Positions 1-5,471 of a stretch of DNA of 5,725 bases are shown here, one piece after another (the stretch's first letter is position 1; every line of letters starts with the position of its first letter). Source of the stretch: DHVE2 group archaeon (GTDB taxonomy: Archaea; Thermoplasmatota; Thermoplasmata; Thermoplasmatales; Aciduliprofundaceae); the NCBI GenBank assembly GCA_027014065.1, contig JALWEL010000175.1, positions 1 to 5,725 of the forward strand, written 5' to 3'. The position numbers and the translations under genes are program-made. The notes beneath the pieces are model-generated. The model saw only the letters and a list, made by a program, of their open reading frames with translations, was not told the origin of the DNA and searched no databases.

Positions 1-686
1 TCTTTGAAAGTGAGCCATACTCTAAGGGGAAAATCCTCTTCGAGAGTTCCTCGAATGACCGTATATTTCCCTTGAGATTTAAAAGCCATGTACGGCTCGC
101 TCAAAACTTGAAATTTGCTTGGAAATATGATATCCACATTCCAGTACTTATAATGCTCACGGGCAAGGAAAAATTTGAAAAAATAGTCTTTTCCGTCGTA
201 GAGCAGGGTGGGTTTTATCCTGAAAACGTATTTCACTTGGTAATGCCCGGCGGGAAATCCGTCCGGTGCGTATACCCCCGCTTCGCTATTCTTGGCCTTT
301 TTCGCTATGTAATTAATGTAATCGCTGTTGTAATCGCTCTTGTTTAAAAGCCAAACGGAGCCGTGGTAATCCTTCACGTAGGGGATTGTTTTTACCCCTG
401 CATAACTCAAATATACTTTGGAAATTTGCACGCATTCCATGGATTCATTCACATACAACAGAGGAGAATCCCAGGTTCTGTAGAGCATGTGATAATGATA
501 GTCCTTGTAAATTTCATACGTGTAGTTTTCGTAAAGGGTTCCGTTTTCGCTCAGATAGGCCGAATACTGCTCGATGGAGAAACCATATAAGTTGGTATTT
601 TCAATAAAATAACTTACCCCGTAAGCACCGGCCCCAACGAGAAACATGAGAATCAGAACCATCGCCAATTCCTTGGTTTCCCTCAC
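1..686 (-). CDS. DUF2207-like predicted membrane protein, N-terminal part (truncated by window edge)
   Basis: The minus strand is open from a GTG at 686 to the left edge, giving 228 residues of an incomplete protein. A charged start (MRETKELA) is followed by a hydrophobic segment at about residues 9-28, a signal anchor or uncleaved signal peptide. The following extracytoplasmic part is rich in Tyr and carries sequons near N48, N54, N80 and N115. Residues 147-189 (GHYQVKYVFRIKP, then an aromatic stretch ending YWNVDIIFP) resemble the beta-rich N-terminal region of DUF2207 proteins, in which a G-x-Y-x-V-x-Y strand precedes a W-x-V-x-I-x-x-P strand. Full-length members usually end in further membrane helices, which would lie outside this window. 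The GTG is preferred over an in-frame ATG at 662 because it keeps the charged N-terminus and lies about 25 bp from a TATA-like element, as a leaderless gene would. Family assignment is by recall of the pattern; the molecular function is unknown. Confidence 0.72.
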   Translation of the reverse strand, partial: MRETKELAMVLILMFLVGAGAYGVSYFIENTNLYGFSIEQYSAYLSENGTLYENYTYEIYKDYHYHMLYRTWDSPLLYVNESMECVQISKVYLSYAGVKTIPYVKDYHGSVWLLNKSDYNSDYINYIAKKAKNSEAGVYAPDGFPAGHYQVKYVFRIKPTLLYDGKDYFFKFFLAREHYKYWNVDIIFPSKFQVLSEPYMAFKSQGKYTVIRGTLEEDFPLRVWLTFK

Positions 687-706
687 AAATCATTAATAGT
701 GATCCT

Positions 707-718
707 AATATAAATATA
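707..718 (-). promoter_or_regulatory. TATA-box-like element for the leaderless DUF2207-like gene
   Basis: Read on the minus strand, the AT-rich tract contains TTTATATT centred about 25 bp upstream of the GTG at 686, the distance expected between an archaeal TATA box and the transcription start. A GAGAAA sequence just upstream resembles a BRE. There is no properly spaced Shine-Dalgarno, so the transcript may start at or very near the GTG. Inferred from position and composition only. Confidence 0.5.
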
Positions 719-741
719 TTTCTCAAAATGGCTGTTTTTGT

Positions 742-759
742 GGAAACTCTAATATATAT
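742..759 (+). promoter_or_regulatory. BRE/TATA-like promoter of the leaderless aminotransferase gene
   Basis: A GGAAA sequence (742-746, BRE-like) is followed by TAATATATAT (750-759), centred about 25 bp upstream of the ATG at 780. The bases between them contain no purine-rich Shine-Dalgarno, so transcription probably begins at or within a few bases of the start codon. The 687-779 interval therefore holds two divergent promoters. I saw no convincing operator repeat in it. Confidence 0.6.
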
Positions 760-779
760 GATTTTTATAACCCTGCATT

Positions 780-1934
780 ATGCTCATTTCAAAACGCGTG
801 CAGGGGATGTACCCCTCTCAGACCCTTTCCCTTGTGGAGCTGGCTGCCAAATTTAAAGAAAAGGGCTACAATATTATTTCCCTAGCAGTAGGTGAGCCTG
901 ATTTTACCACACCCCCTAACATAATTGAGGCGGCATGCAAAGCAATGAAAGAGGGAAAGACCCATTACACTCCTCCTTCGGGAATTAAAGAGCTCCGCGA
1001 GGCAATCGCAGAGAAGTACAGAACGGAAAATAATGTGAATGTGGATTATTCAAACGTCATAGTCACCCCTGCAAAATTAGCGATTTTCAATATATTATCC
1101 GCGTTCGTGGACCCGGGAGATGAAGTTCTCATCCCTGATCCGGGGTGGGTGTCTTACAGAGAGATGGTTCACTTCGCCCGTGGAAAACCGGTAAGTATTA
1201 AATTGGATGAGGAGAGAGATTGGAGATTAAACATCGACGACATCGTGAACAAGATAGATTACAAAACAAAGGTAATGATAATTAATTCCCCCACTAACCC
1301 GACGGGAGGAACACTAAACCACGAAGACATAAAAGCAATAAGAGATCTCGTGCTTGATTTCGACCTAATTCTCATAAGCGACGAAATATACGAAAAAATA
1401 ATCTTCGAAGGAGAACACGTGTCTCCGGGAGTTTACGAAGATTTGCTAATGAATACAATAATAGTGAACGGGTTCTCGAAGGGCTGGGCTATGACCGGGT
1501 GGAGAATAGGTTACTTGATTGCCCCATCTCGCTACATTCCTGATCTGGAGAAGGTTCAACAGCACACAATATCTTGCGCGCCTAGCATGGCCCAGTACGC
1601 CGCTCTTGAGGCTCTGAAAACGAGGAGCTACGTAGACGAGATGGTATCGGAGTTCAAGAGAAGAAGAGACTACGTGTATGAGCGCCTCTCAAAGATGCCG
1701 GGAATAAAGATAAAAAAACCGAAAGCTACTTTCTACGCATTTCCGCGCTACGAATACGACATACCTTCCAAAAAACTGGCAGAGGATATGATGGTTAAGG
1801 AGAAGGTCGCAATCACACCCGGATTTGCCTTCGGAAACTACGGGGAATATCACTTCCGCATATCATTTGCCACCTCAATGGAGAACTTGAAATTGGGGTT
1901 GGATAAAATAGAGAATTATCTGGAAAAATTATAA
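780..1934 (+). CDS. PLP-dependent class I/II aminotransferase (aspartate aminotransferase-like)
   Basis: This is a complete fold-type I aminotransferase of 384 residues, a normal length for the family. It moves an amino group between an amino acid and a 2-oxo acid through pyridoxal phosphate, in the cytoplasm. Visible motifs are GEPDF (38-42), the phosphate-cradle stretch VTPAKLAIF (95-103), the ring-stacking aromatic W123 in DPGW, SPTNPTGG with N173 (170-177), DEIYEK with D201 and Y204 (201-206), the Schiff-base lysine K234 in FSKGWAMTGWR, R242, and the carboxylate-binding R360 in FRISF. The N-terminus (LISKRVQGM...) matches the usual family start, so the ATG at 780 is preferred over the internal Met10. 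The gene stands alone, divergent from the DUF2207-like gene and convergent with the surface-protein gene. Substrate cannot be fixed: aspartate is the default guess, but aromatic or alanine specificity is possible in this subgroup. Confidence 0.95.
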   Translation: MLISKRVQGMYPSQTLSLVELAAKFKEKGYNIISLAVGEPDFTTPPNIIEAACKAMKEGKTHYTPPSGIKELREAIAEKYRTENNVNVDYSNVIVTPAKLAIFNILSAFVDPGDEVLIPDPGWVSYREMVHFARGKPVSIKLDEERDWRLNIDDIVNKIDYKTKVMIINSPTNPTGGTLNHEDIKAIRDLVLDFDLILISDEIYEKIIFEGEHVSPGVYEDLLMNTIIVNGFSKGWAMTGWRIGYLIAPSRYIPDLEKVQQHTISCAPSMAQYAALEALKTRSYVDEMVSEFKRRRDYVYERLSKMPGIKIKKPKATFYAFPRYEYDIPSKKLAEDMMVKEKVAITPGFAFGNYGEYHFRISFATSMENLKLGLDKIENYLEKL

Positions 1935-3671
1935 GTGTTCTTCATCCAGAATCTCGTCCTTTATTTCTTGTTTCTTCTCCCCACTATTTTTCTCACTCCT
2001 TTCCTTTCTGGGATACTTTACATAGATTATGGAAAATATTACCAGTGTGGCGAGAATAACCAGAGTTAGAAAATCCGCTGCGGGAATGGTGAAAATCAGG
2101 TACTGGCTCCACGGAGGGGTCGTGTCCACATTCACCAGTACGTCCTTCTCCACCTCTCCCCCCTCGTAGACTAACTTTAGATGGAATACGTGTATTCCTG
2201 AATTTATATTGTCCGGTATTTTGAAGCTCAAATACCCGTTTTCGCTGTGGTTAACATATTTGATATGAGGAGATGTGTAAAATTGGTCGCCGAACCCGTA
2301 GTAAAGAATCCCCATTTTAAACTTCCCAGAAATAGAGTATTGAATCTCTACGCTCTGACCAGGAGTGAAAACACCAGTGGCGTAAACGGATTTTGTTATA
2401 ATTTGGGATCTCAAAGAGATGAAGTTCTCCTTCCTTATAGTTCCGGAGGTCGCGGCAGTGTAGCCTCCTGAGACCGCTTTCACAACGATACGGTAATAAT
2501 CCGGAGCGTTCTCAGGCACCTCAACTTTTATCTCCTTTTTATTACTCCTAACTGTGTTAGTATGCACCATGTAACCTCCGTAACTCTCGTAAATTTCGTA
2601 TATGAAGGTTGGATTTTTCATCACATTGCTTCTGAAATACACCAGTGCACCGAATTCCCCTCCATCGTAGTAATTCTCTCGATTGAAGTACACCTTCATC
2701 TCGGAATAACTCACATAAATGGTTTTTTGAATCTCTCCTATCTTCTCAGTCGAGTTGAAAATCTCGCAGGAAATCACCAGAAATCCTGAAAATGAAGTCG
2801 GAACATGATATATGGTGTAATTTTGAAATGTATAAAAACGATATAGCATTTCTCCTTGTTGAGTTCTAACGTAAAAATGGTAGTATGGAGAATCTATTTC
2901 CCTCTGAGAAATTGCGGCTATGGTTATATCATCTCCGGAAATTATGGCATTCGATTCTCCCTGAATCTGCAAATAGATCCCAAAATACCTCTGAATCTTA
3001 AAATTCACATAACGCGATGCGTTCATTATCTTCGCTGACACATTCACATCCTCATTTGGCTTCCAATCGGCGGGTATCTGAAAAGTGTAAGTGGCTTCTC
3101 CGTACCTGTTTAGCGCAAGATTTTCCACGTTCTTCCACAGACTTCCGTTGTATTGGATTCTCAGGTAATCAACCGATAGATTGCCCACTGGCGCATTTAT
3201 CGAGATTTTCACATAGGACTCTGGATAATATCCCCCCGAGATGGGAGAAGTATAAAGATTGAACCACATGCTCTCTGGGTCCATTATATAAATCACTTTG
3301 CTCTTCGAAACTGTTTGATTTTCGTAATTGTACACGAGGGTAATGAAATAAGGTGTTCCGCCGGCGGCCTGCGTAATATTGCAATTCCCGAGGTTTATTT
3401 TAAAATACCCGTGCCCGTAAGAAACCGTGCCATTGGCTAAATTAGTGTTGTCGTTGGAAGAATTGAGGTACCACTTTCCGCTTCCCCCTCCAACTTCCCG
3501 ACCGTTGGAAGAATACACAAAGTAAGTAACGTTCACCATATCATTCAAAAAATAGGTTGTTTTATCGGTGCTCATATCTATGCCCAATTTAGACTCGGCA
3601 CCCTTTGAAATGCCAACTAAACTTGGTGCAATAATTAATCCGATGAGAAATGCAACGAAGATTCTGGGCAT
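1929..3671 (-). CDS. Large secreted, C-terminally membrane-anchored surface protein with tandem Ig-like modules
   Basis: This 580-residue protein is not a named family that I recognise. Residues 1-24 form a signal peptide with a hydrophobic core (FVAFLIGLIIAPSLVG). The extracellular part appears to be about five beta-sandwich modules of roughly 95 residues, at about 30-130, 132-226, 228-320, 322-413 and 417-517. Several begin with a strand and then a Y/F-x-x-G/N-D/E/Q-x-V-like turn (TPGQSVEIQY at 436-445 is the clearest), as in macroglobulin MG2 or CARDB/Ig-like repeats. At least ten N-x-S/T sequons (for example N47, N98, N118, N164, N217, N284, N474) suit a glycosylated archaeal surface protein. 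A membrane helix at about 524-550 precedes a charged cytoplasmic tail (KYPRKER...). No catalytic motif is visible. The start at 3671 gives the signal peptide and fits a TATA element 26 bp upstream. Plausible roles are adhesion, envelope structure or substrate binding; none is shown. Confidence 0.85.
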   Translation of the reverse strand: MPRIFVAFLIGLIIAPSLVGISKGAESKLGIDMSTDKTTYFLNDMVNVTYFVYSSNGREVGGGSGKWYLNSSNDNTNLANGTVSYGHGYFKINLGNCNITQAAGGTPYFITLVYNYENQTVSKSKVIYIMDPESMWFNLYTSPISGGYYPESYVKISINAPVGNLSVDYLRIQYNGSLWKNVENLALNRYGEATYTFQIPADWKPNEDVNVSAKIMNASRYVNFKIQRYFGIYLQIQGESNAIISGDDITIAAISQREIDSPYYHFYVRTQQGEMLYRFYTFQNYTIYHVPTSFSGFLVISCEIFNSTEKIGEIQKTIYVSYSEMKVYFNRENYYDGGEFGALVYFRSNVMKNPTFIYEIYESYGGYMVHTNTVRSNKKEIKVEVPENAPDYYRIVVKAVSGGYTAATSGTIRKENFISLRSQIITKSVYATGVFTPGQSVEIQYSISGKFKMGILYYGFGDQFYTSPHIKYVNHSENGYLSFKIPDNINSGIHVFHLKLVYEGGEVEKDVLVNVDTTPPWSQYLIFTIPAADFLTLVILATLVIFSIIYVKYPRKERSEKNSGEKKQEIKDEILDEEHL

Positions 3672-3692
3672 AGGGGAGTATTACCCCACACC

Positions 3693-3708
3693 ATATTTTA
3701 AATTTTCC
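3693..3708 (-). promoter_or_regulatory. BRE/TATA promoter of the surface-protein gene, abutting the dph2 stop codon
   Basis: On the minus strand GGAAAA (3708-3703) fits the archaeal BRE consensus and is followed at once by TTTAAAATAT (3702-3693), centred about 26 bp upstream of the ATG at 3671. No Shine-Dalgarno with good spacing precedes that ATG, so the mRNA is probably leaderless. The element starts directly after the dph2 TGA (3711-3709). The surface-protein gene can thus be transcribed independently of the dph2 operon despite a gap of only 37 bp. Confidence 0.62.
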
Positions 3709-4689
3709 TCAATCCACACCAACAATTTCATCGAATGAGTAATCTTCCCAGAGCCTGTATTTCAAAACTATTTGCAATTCTATGGGAGTAAGAACGGGCT
3801 TGGAGAAACGCAGGTAGTCATCGTATGTGACACGCGGGCATGCGGTGTTCACATAAGCGTCAACCTCGTAGTACATTTCCTCCGGATTGACCTCGTTACC
3901 GTAGAGAAGGTAAGCCTTGAACCCAGAGTTTTCTATTATGTCTTTGAGAGCAAGCGCCAATTTCTCTCTCCTCTGCCCAATTTTCTCGCTCACTATTATT
4001 CCGAAGCGCTCCGCTCGCTCTGCGCGCACTATGGCCCCGAACCTCTGCCTCATTAAACGATCCGCCTGTTCTTCCACGTCCAGAATTTCATTCGAATAAG
4101 GATCCAGAACGTAAGTCTTCTTATCCGTTACAATTCTCACCCCTATGGCATGAAAAACCCCTGTTCCTAAAAATACGAAGCAATCCACCTCATGCGCGAT
4201 GCTCCTCGCTGCAGAGAAATTACAACCGAGAACTTGCCCATCGTATTTTACCCTCGAATCGCCCTTCCCCACGAGAGCCTTGCGGCCATGCTTTTCGAAA
4301 ATTTCCCGCACCTCTTCTATCTTTTTCACATGCTGAACCGAGGCCACAATCCCGATTCTCTCGCATTTTTGCATCTTCAAGAATTTTTCCGCCACGTTTT
4401 TGAACGATTGAGTAGAGAAAGATTCTACGAAAATCACATTCTCGGGGTATTTTATGTTTGGAATCTCCGAGTGACCAAACTGCACGGTGAGCTTGTCCTC
4501 ATGAACAACGATGTCGCAGGCGCCGAAGCAGTGCTCTGTGGAGATGTACGTTTCGAACTCATCGAGATGATCCACAATTTCCGTACCGTAGAGCTTCATG
4601 CCCTCGGGGAGCTGCAAAAGAACCTTGCGGTATCCTTTTTCCCTTATTCTCCTTCGCAACTCTTCAAAATCAATATGGTAGGGAATCAC
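3709..4689 (-). CDS. dph2: Diphthamide biosynthesis enzyme Dph2 (2-(3-amino-3-carboxypropyl)histidine synthase)
   Basis: Dph2 is a non-classical radical-SAM enzyme. It cleaves S-adenosylmethionine to a 3-amino-3-carboxypropyl radical and attaches this group to the target histidine of elongation factor 2, the first step of diphthamide synthesis. Archaeal Dph2 acts as a homodimer with one [4Fe-4S] cluster per subunit. The 326 residues match the archaeal length. The three cluster cysteines, one per domain, are present: C58 in HCFGACD, C156 in GQVLGCNFS and C284 in TACPR. Other family blocks are LQLPEG (25-30), GHSEIP (72-77), GDSR (143-146), HAIGV (180-184) and KPVLTPIE (297-304). The start is GTG at 4689, which gives the usual family N-terminus. 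It has neither a Shine-Dalgarno nor a TATA box at the right distance. Its GTG overlaps the TGA of the small ORF at 4686-4775, so translation is probably coupled to upstream reading. An extra cysteine, C54, precedes the first ligand. Confidence 0.96.
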   Translation of the reverse strand: MIPYHIDFEELRRRIREKGYRKVLLQLPEGMKLYGTEIVDHLDEFETYISTEHCFGACDIVVHEDKLTVQFGHSEIPNIKYPENVIFVESFSTQSFKNVAEKFLKMQKCERIGIVASVQHVKKIEEVREIFEKHGRKALVGKGDSRVKYDGQVLGCNFSAARSIAHEVDCFVFLGTGVFHAIGVRIVTDKKTYVLDPYSNEILDVEEQADRLMRQRFGAIVRAERAERFGIIVSEKIGQRREKLALALKDIIENSGFKAYLLYGNEVNPEEMYYEVDAYVNTACPRVTYDDYLRFSKPVLTPIELQIVLKYRLWEDYSFDEIVGVD

Positions 4690-4775
4690 ATACTCGCTAA
4701 TATTTTTTGGTATTTGGTTTTTTCTTTAATTCCTGCATCCTGCTTAAATTCTCTACCTCGGCGCCATTCGCTCAT
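4686..4775 (-). CDS. Possible small ORF of 29 codons overlapping the dph2 start
   Basis: An ATG at 4775 with a GGGAG Shine-Dalgarno five bases upstream opens a frame of 29 residues (MSEWRRGREFKQ ... KILASM). It ends in a TGA that overlaps the GTG start of dph2 in the string ATGTGA. The peptide is basic (eight Arg/Lys), has no membrane segment or cysteine, and matches nothing I know. Support is the Shine-Dalgarno spacing, the overlap typical of coupled archaeal genes, and the lack of any other initiation signal for dph2. The same frame is open upstream to a TAA at 4821-4823 but offers no start codon there. It may be a real leader peptide that couples translation, the remnant of a slightly longer gene with a frameshift, or chance. 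Confidence 0.4.
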   Translation of the reverse strand: MSEWRRGREFKQDAGIKEKTKYQKILASM

Positions 4776-4780
4776 GCCAT

Positions 4781-4785
4781 CTCCC
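4781..4785 (-). promoter_or_regulatory. Shine-Dalgarno (GGGAG) before the 29-codon ORF
   Basis: On the minus strand GGGAG lies five bases before the ATG at 4775. It is the main evidence that this short frame is translated. It sits between a stronger upstream Shine-Dalgarno (4813-4820) and dph2. Confidence 0.42.
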
Positions 4786-4794
4786 TCAGGGTTC

Positions 4795-4820
4795 CTAAGA
4801 AGCGCCCATATTCTCCTCCC
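4795..4820 (-). promoter_or_regulatory. Strong Shine-Dalgarno followed by an ATG that reads only four codons
   Basis: GGGAGGAG (4820-4813) is a near-ideal archaeal ribosome-binding site, followed at close spacing by ATG (4809-4807). The frame then stops at TAG (4797-4795) after Met-Gly-Ala-Ser. A one-base forward shift would enter the open frame that continues into the 29-codon ORF and ends at the dph2 start, giving a product of roughly 40 residues. This may be a mini-leader, a broken small gene or a sequencing indel; it cannot be resolved from the sequence alone. Confidence 0.45.
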
Positions 4821-4831
4821 TTAAAATTTGA

Positions 4832-5234
4832 TTATATGGGTTCAAAGATTATCTTCCCTTCCCTCTCTTTGAATGTGATGTTGAACCTATCAAATATGTC
4901 CAATCTTCCCAGCAGCGGAGGTGCCTCTTCTATCAACGCCCACGCAACTCGCGGCTCTAATTCCACGTCTCCTATTCGCATCTTTACTCTGCGGATTTCA
5001 ACAGGCAGACCTATTCCTCTTACTCCATGCAAGTCAATAATGTCTTTCGATGGTTCAAAACCCAACTTTATTCCCAGTGAAAATGGTATAAGTGTTATAT
5101 CCGCTCCAGAATCAATATATGGAACGAAAGGTAACCACTCGCCGTGCAGGGACTTTATGTACACCTTCGCTACCGGCCTGTAAACAACTCCAGATATTTT
5201 TTCCTCTTTCTTTCCTGTAGGTAAACACGGGCAT
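4832..5234 (-). CDS. Retropepsin-like (clan AA) aspartic protease family protein with an apparent N-terminal frameshift
   Basis: The main frame holds a single-domain retropepsin-like fold. The catalytic signature is YIDSGADITLIP, with the Asp at codon 18 counted from the GTG at 5164. A glycine-rich flap-like stretch (HGVRGIGLP) and the late hydrophobic motif LLGRLDIFDRFNITF follow. Such one-lobe proteins act as homodimers in the retroviral enzymes; the target here is unknown. GTG 5164 cannot be the natural start, because the frame upstream of it still reads conserved-looking sequence (ISGVVYRPVAKVYIK) back to a TAA at 5235-5237 with no ATG or GTG. In the neighbouring frame an ATG at 5234 has an excellent Shine-Dalgarno and reads MPVFTYRKERG, a typical family beginning. 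Removing one base near the A6 run (plus-strand T6, 5197-5202) joins the two into about 133 residues. It follows the DUF5678-like gene by 18 bp and is probably in its operon. Confidence 0.78.
5197..5202 (-). other. A6 homopolymer at the likely frameshift point of the retropepsin-like gene
   Basis: The minus strand reads GGAAAAAATATC here. With five A residues instead of six, the ATG frame from 5234 passes straight into the aspartic protease frame (R-G-K-I-S-G-V-V). The homopolymer is the commonest place for sequencing indels and also for polymerase slippage. The exact position of the shift is inferred; nearby A/G-rich bases at 5203-5213 could also host it. Confidence 0.5.
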
Positions 5235-5240
5235 TTTTAT

Positions 5241-5247
5241 CCTCTCC
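5241..5247 (-). promoter_or_regulatory. Shine-Dalgarno that fixes the retropepsin-like gene start at 5234
   Basis: GGAGAGG on the minus strand lies six bases before the ATG at 5234, inside the 18-bp gap after the DUF5678-like stop codon. It argues that translation begins at 5234 rather than at the internal GTG 5164, and so exposes the frame offset in that gene. Confidence 0.65.
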
Positions 5248-5252
5248 GTAAT

Positions 5253-5468
5253 TCAAAGAATGAGTGTGTCCGCTGTTGGAACTTTGGCAAGCATAACTTC
5301 CTTGTTGGGATACATTCCCTTCGCCTTATCATATACCTCATCCGCCCTGTCCCCGCTCGCCGCCACTTTTCCATCCACTATTGCAATCCACTTCCCCGCG
5401 TATTCGCTCAGGTCCGCGTTGATGTAGAACTCGTAATTTTTATCTTTTATCTCCTCTACTTCGCTCAT
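5253..5468 (-). CDS. DUF5678-like small protein
   Basis: This is a 71-residue acidic cytoplasmic protein with no signal peptide or membrane segment. The central block SEYAGKWIAIVDGKVAASG (21-39), then a helix (DEVYDKAKGMYP, 43-54) and the late strand EVMLAKVP (57-64), match the pattern I associate with DUF5678: y-x-G-k-W-v-A-x-v-x-g-k-v-v-x-s-G, a helix, then a strand ending in k-V-P. The function of that family is not known. The ATG at 5468 is three bases after the stop of the upstream gene. A GGAGGGG sequence inside the end of that gene provides a Shine-Dalgarno at somewhat long spacing. The retropepsin-like gene follows 18 bp downstream; I recall DUF5678-type proteins beside clan AA proteases in other prokaryotes, which suggests a functional pair. 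Family call is by recalled pattern. Confidence 0.75.
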   Translation of the reverse strand: MSEVEEIKDKNYEFYINADLSEYAGKWIAIVDGKVAASGDRADEVYDKAKGMYPNKEVMLAKVPTADTLIL

Positions 5469-5471
5469 ATT

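Noticed and set aside
72..607. Three plus-strand ORFs of 73-91 codons in the left region
   Set aside because: The minus strand is open throughout with a membrane anchor and DUF2207-like blocks. These are shadows of that partial gene.
660..662. ATG 662 as the start of the DUF2207-like protein
   Set aside because: It would remove the charged N-terminal residues before the membrane segment and lies too far from the TATA-like element. GTG 686 fits both.
3169..3384. Minus-strand ORF of 71 codons and plus-strand ORFs at 2247-3262
   Set aside because: They lie inside the surface-protein gene in other frames, with no Shine-Dalgarno or family motif.
4755..4806. Possible structured RNA or riboswitch in the dph2 leader (GGCGC...GCGCC pairing around CCCTGAGGG)
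   Set aside because: The pairing is short, with a long interior, and matches no riboswitch or C/D box pattern I know. The small-ORF explanation accounts for the bases better.
4192..4824. Plus-strand ORF of 210 codons opposite dph2
   Set aside because: It lies almost wholly antisense to dph2, whose cysteines and motifs are intact. Its translation has no recognisable domain, so it is a shadow frame.
5162..5164. GTG 5164 as the start of the retropepsin-like protein
   Set aside because: It has no Shine-Dalgarno, and the same frame upstream reads on as protein-like sequence. A well-supported start exists at 5234.
4707..5183. Plus-strand ORF of 158 codons opposite the retropepsin-like gene
   Set aside because: The minus strand carries the DSGAD and LLGRLD motifs. 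The plus translation is Ser/Pro-rich low-information sequence, as expected from an antisense frame.
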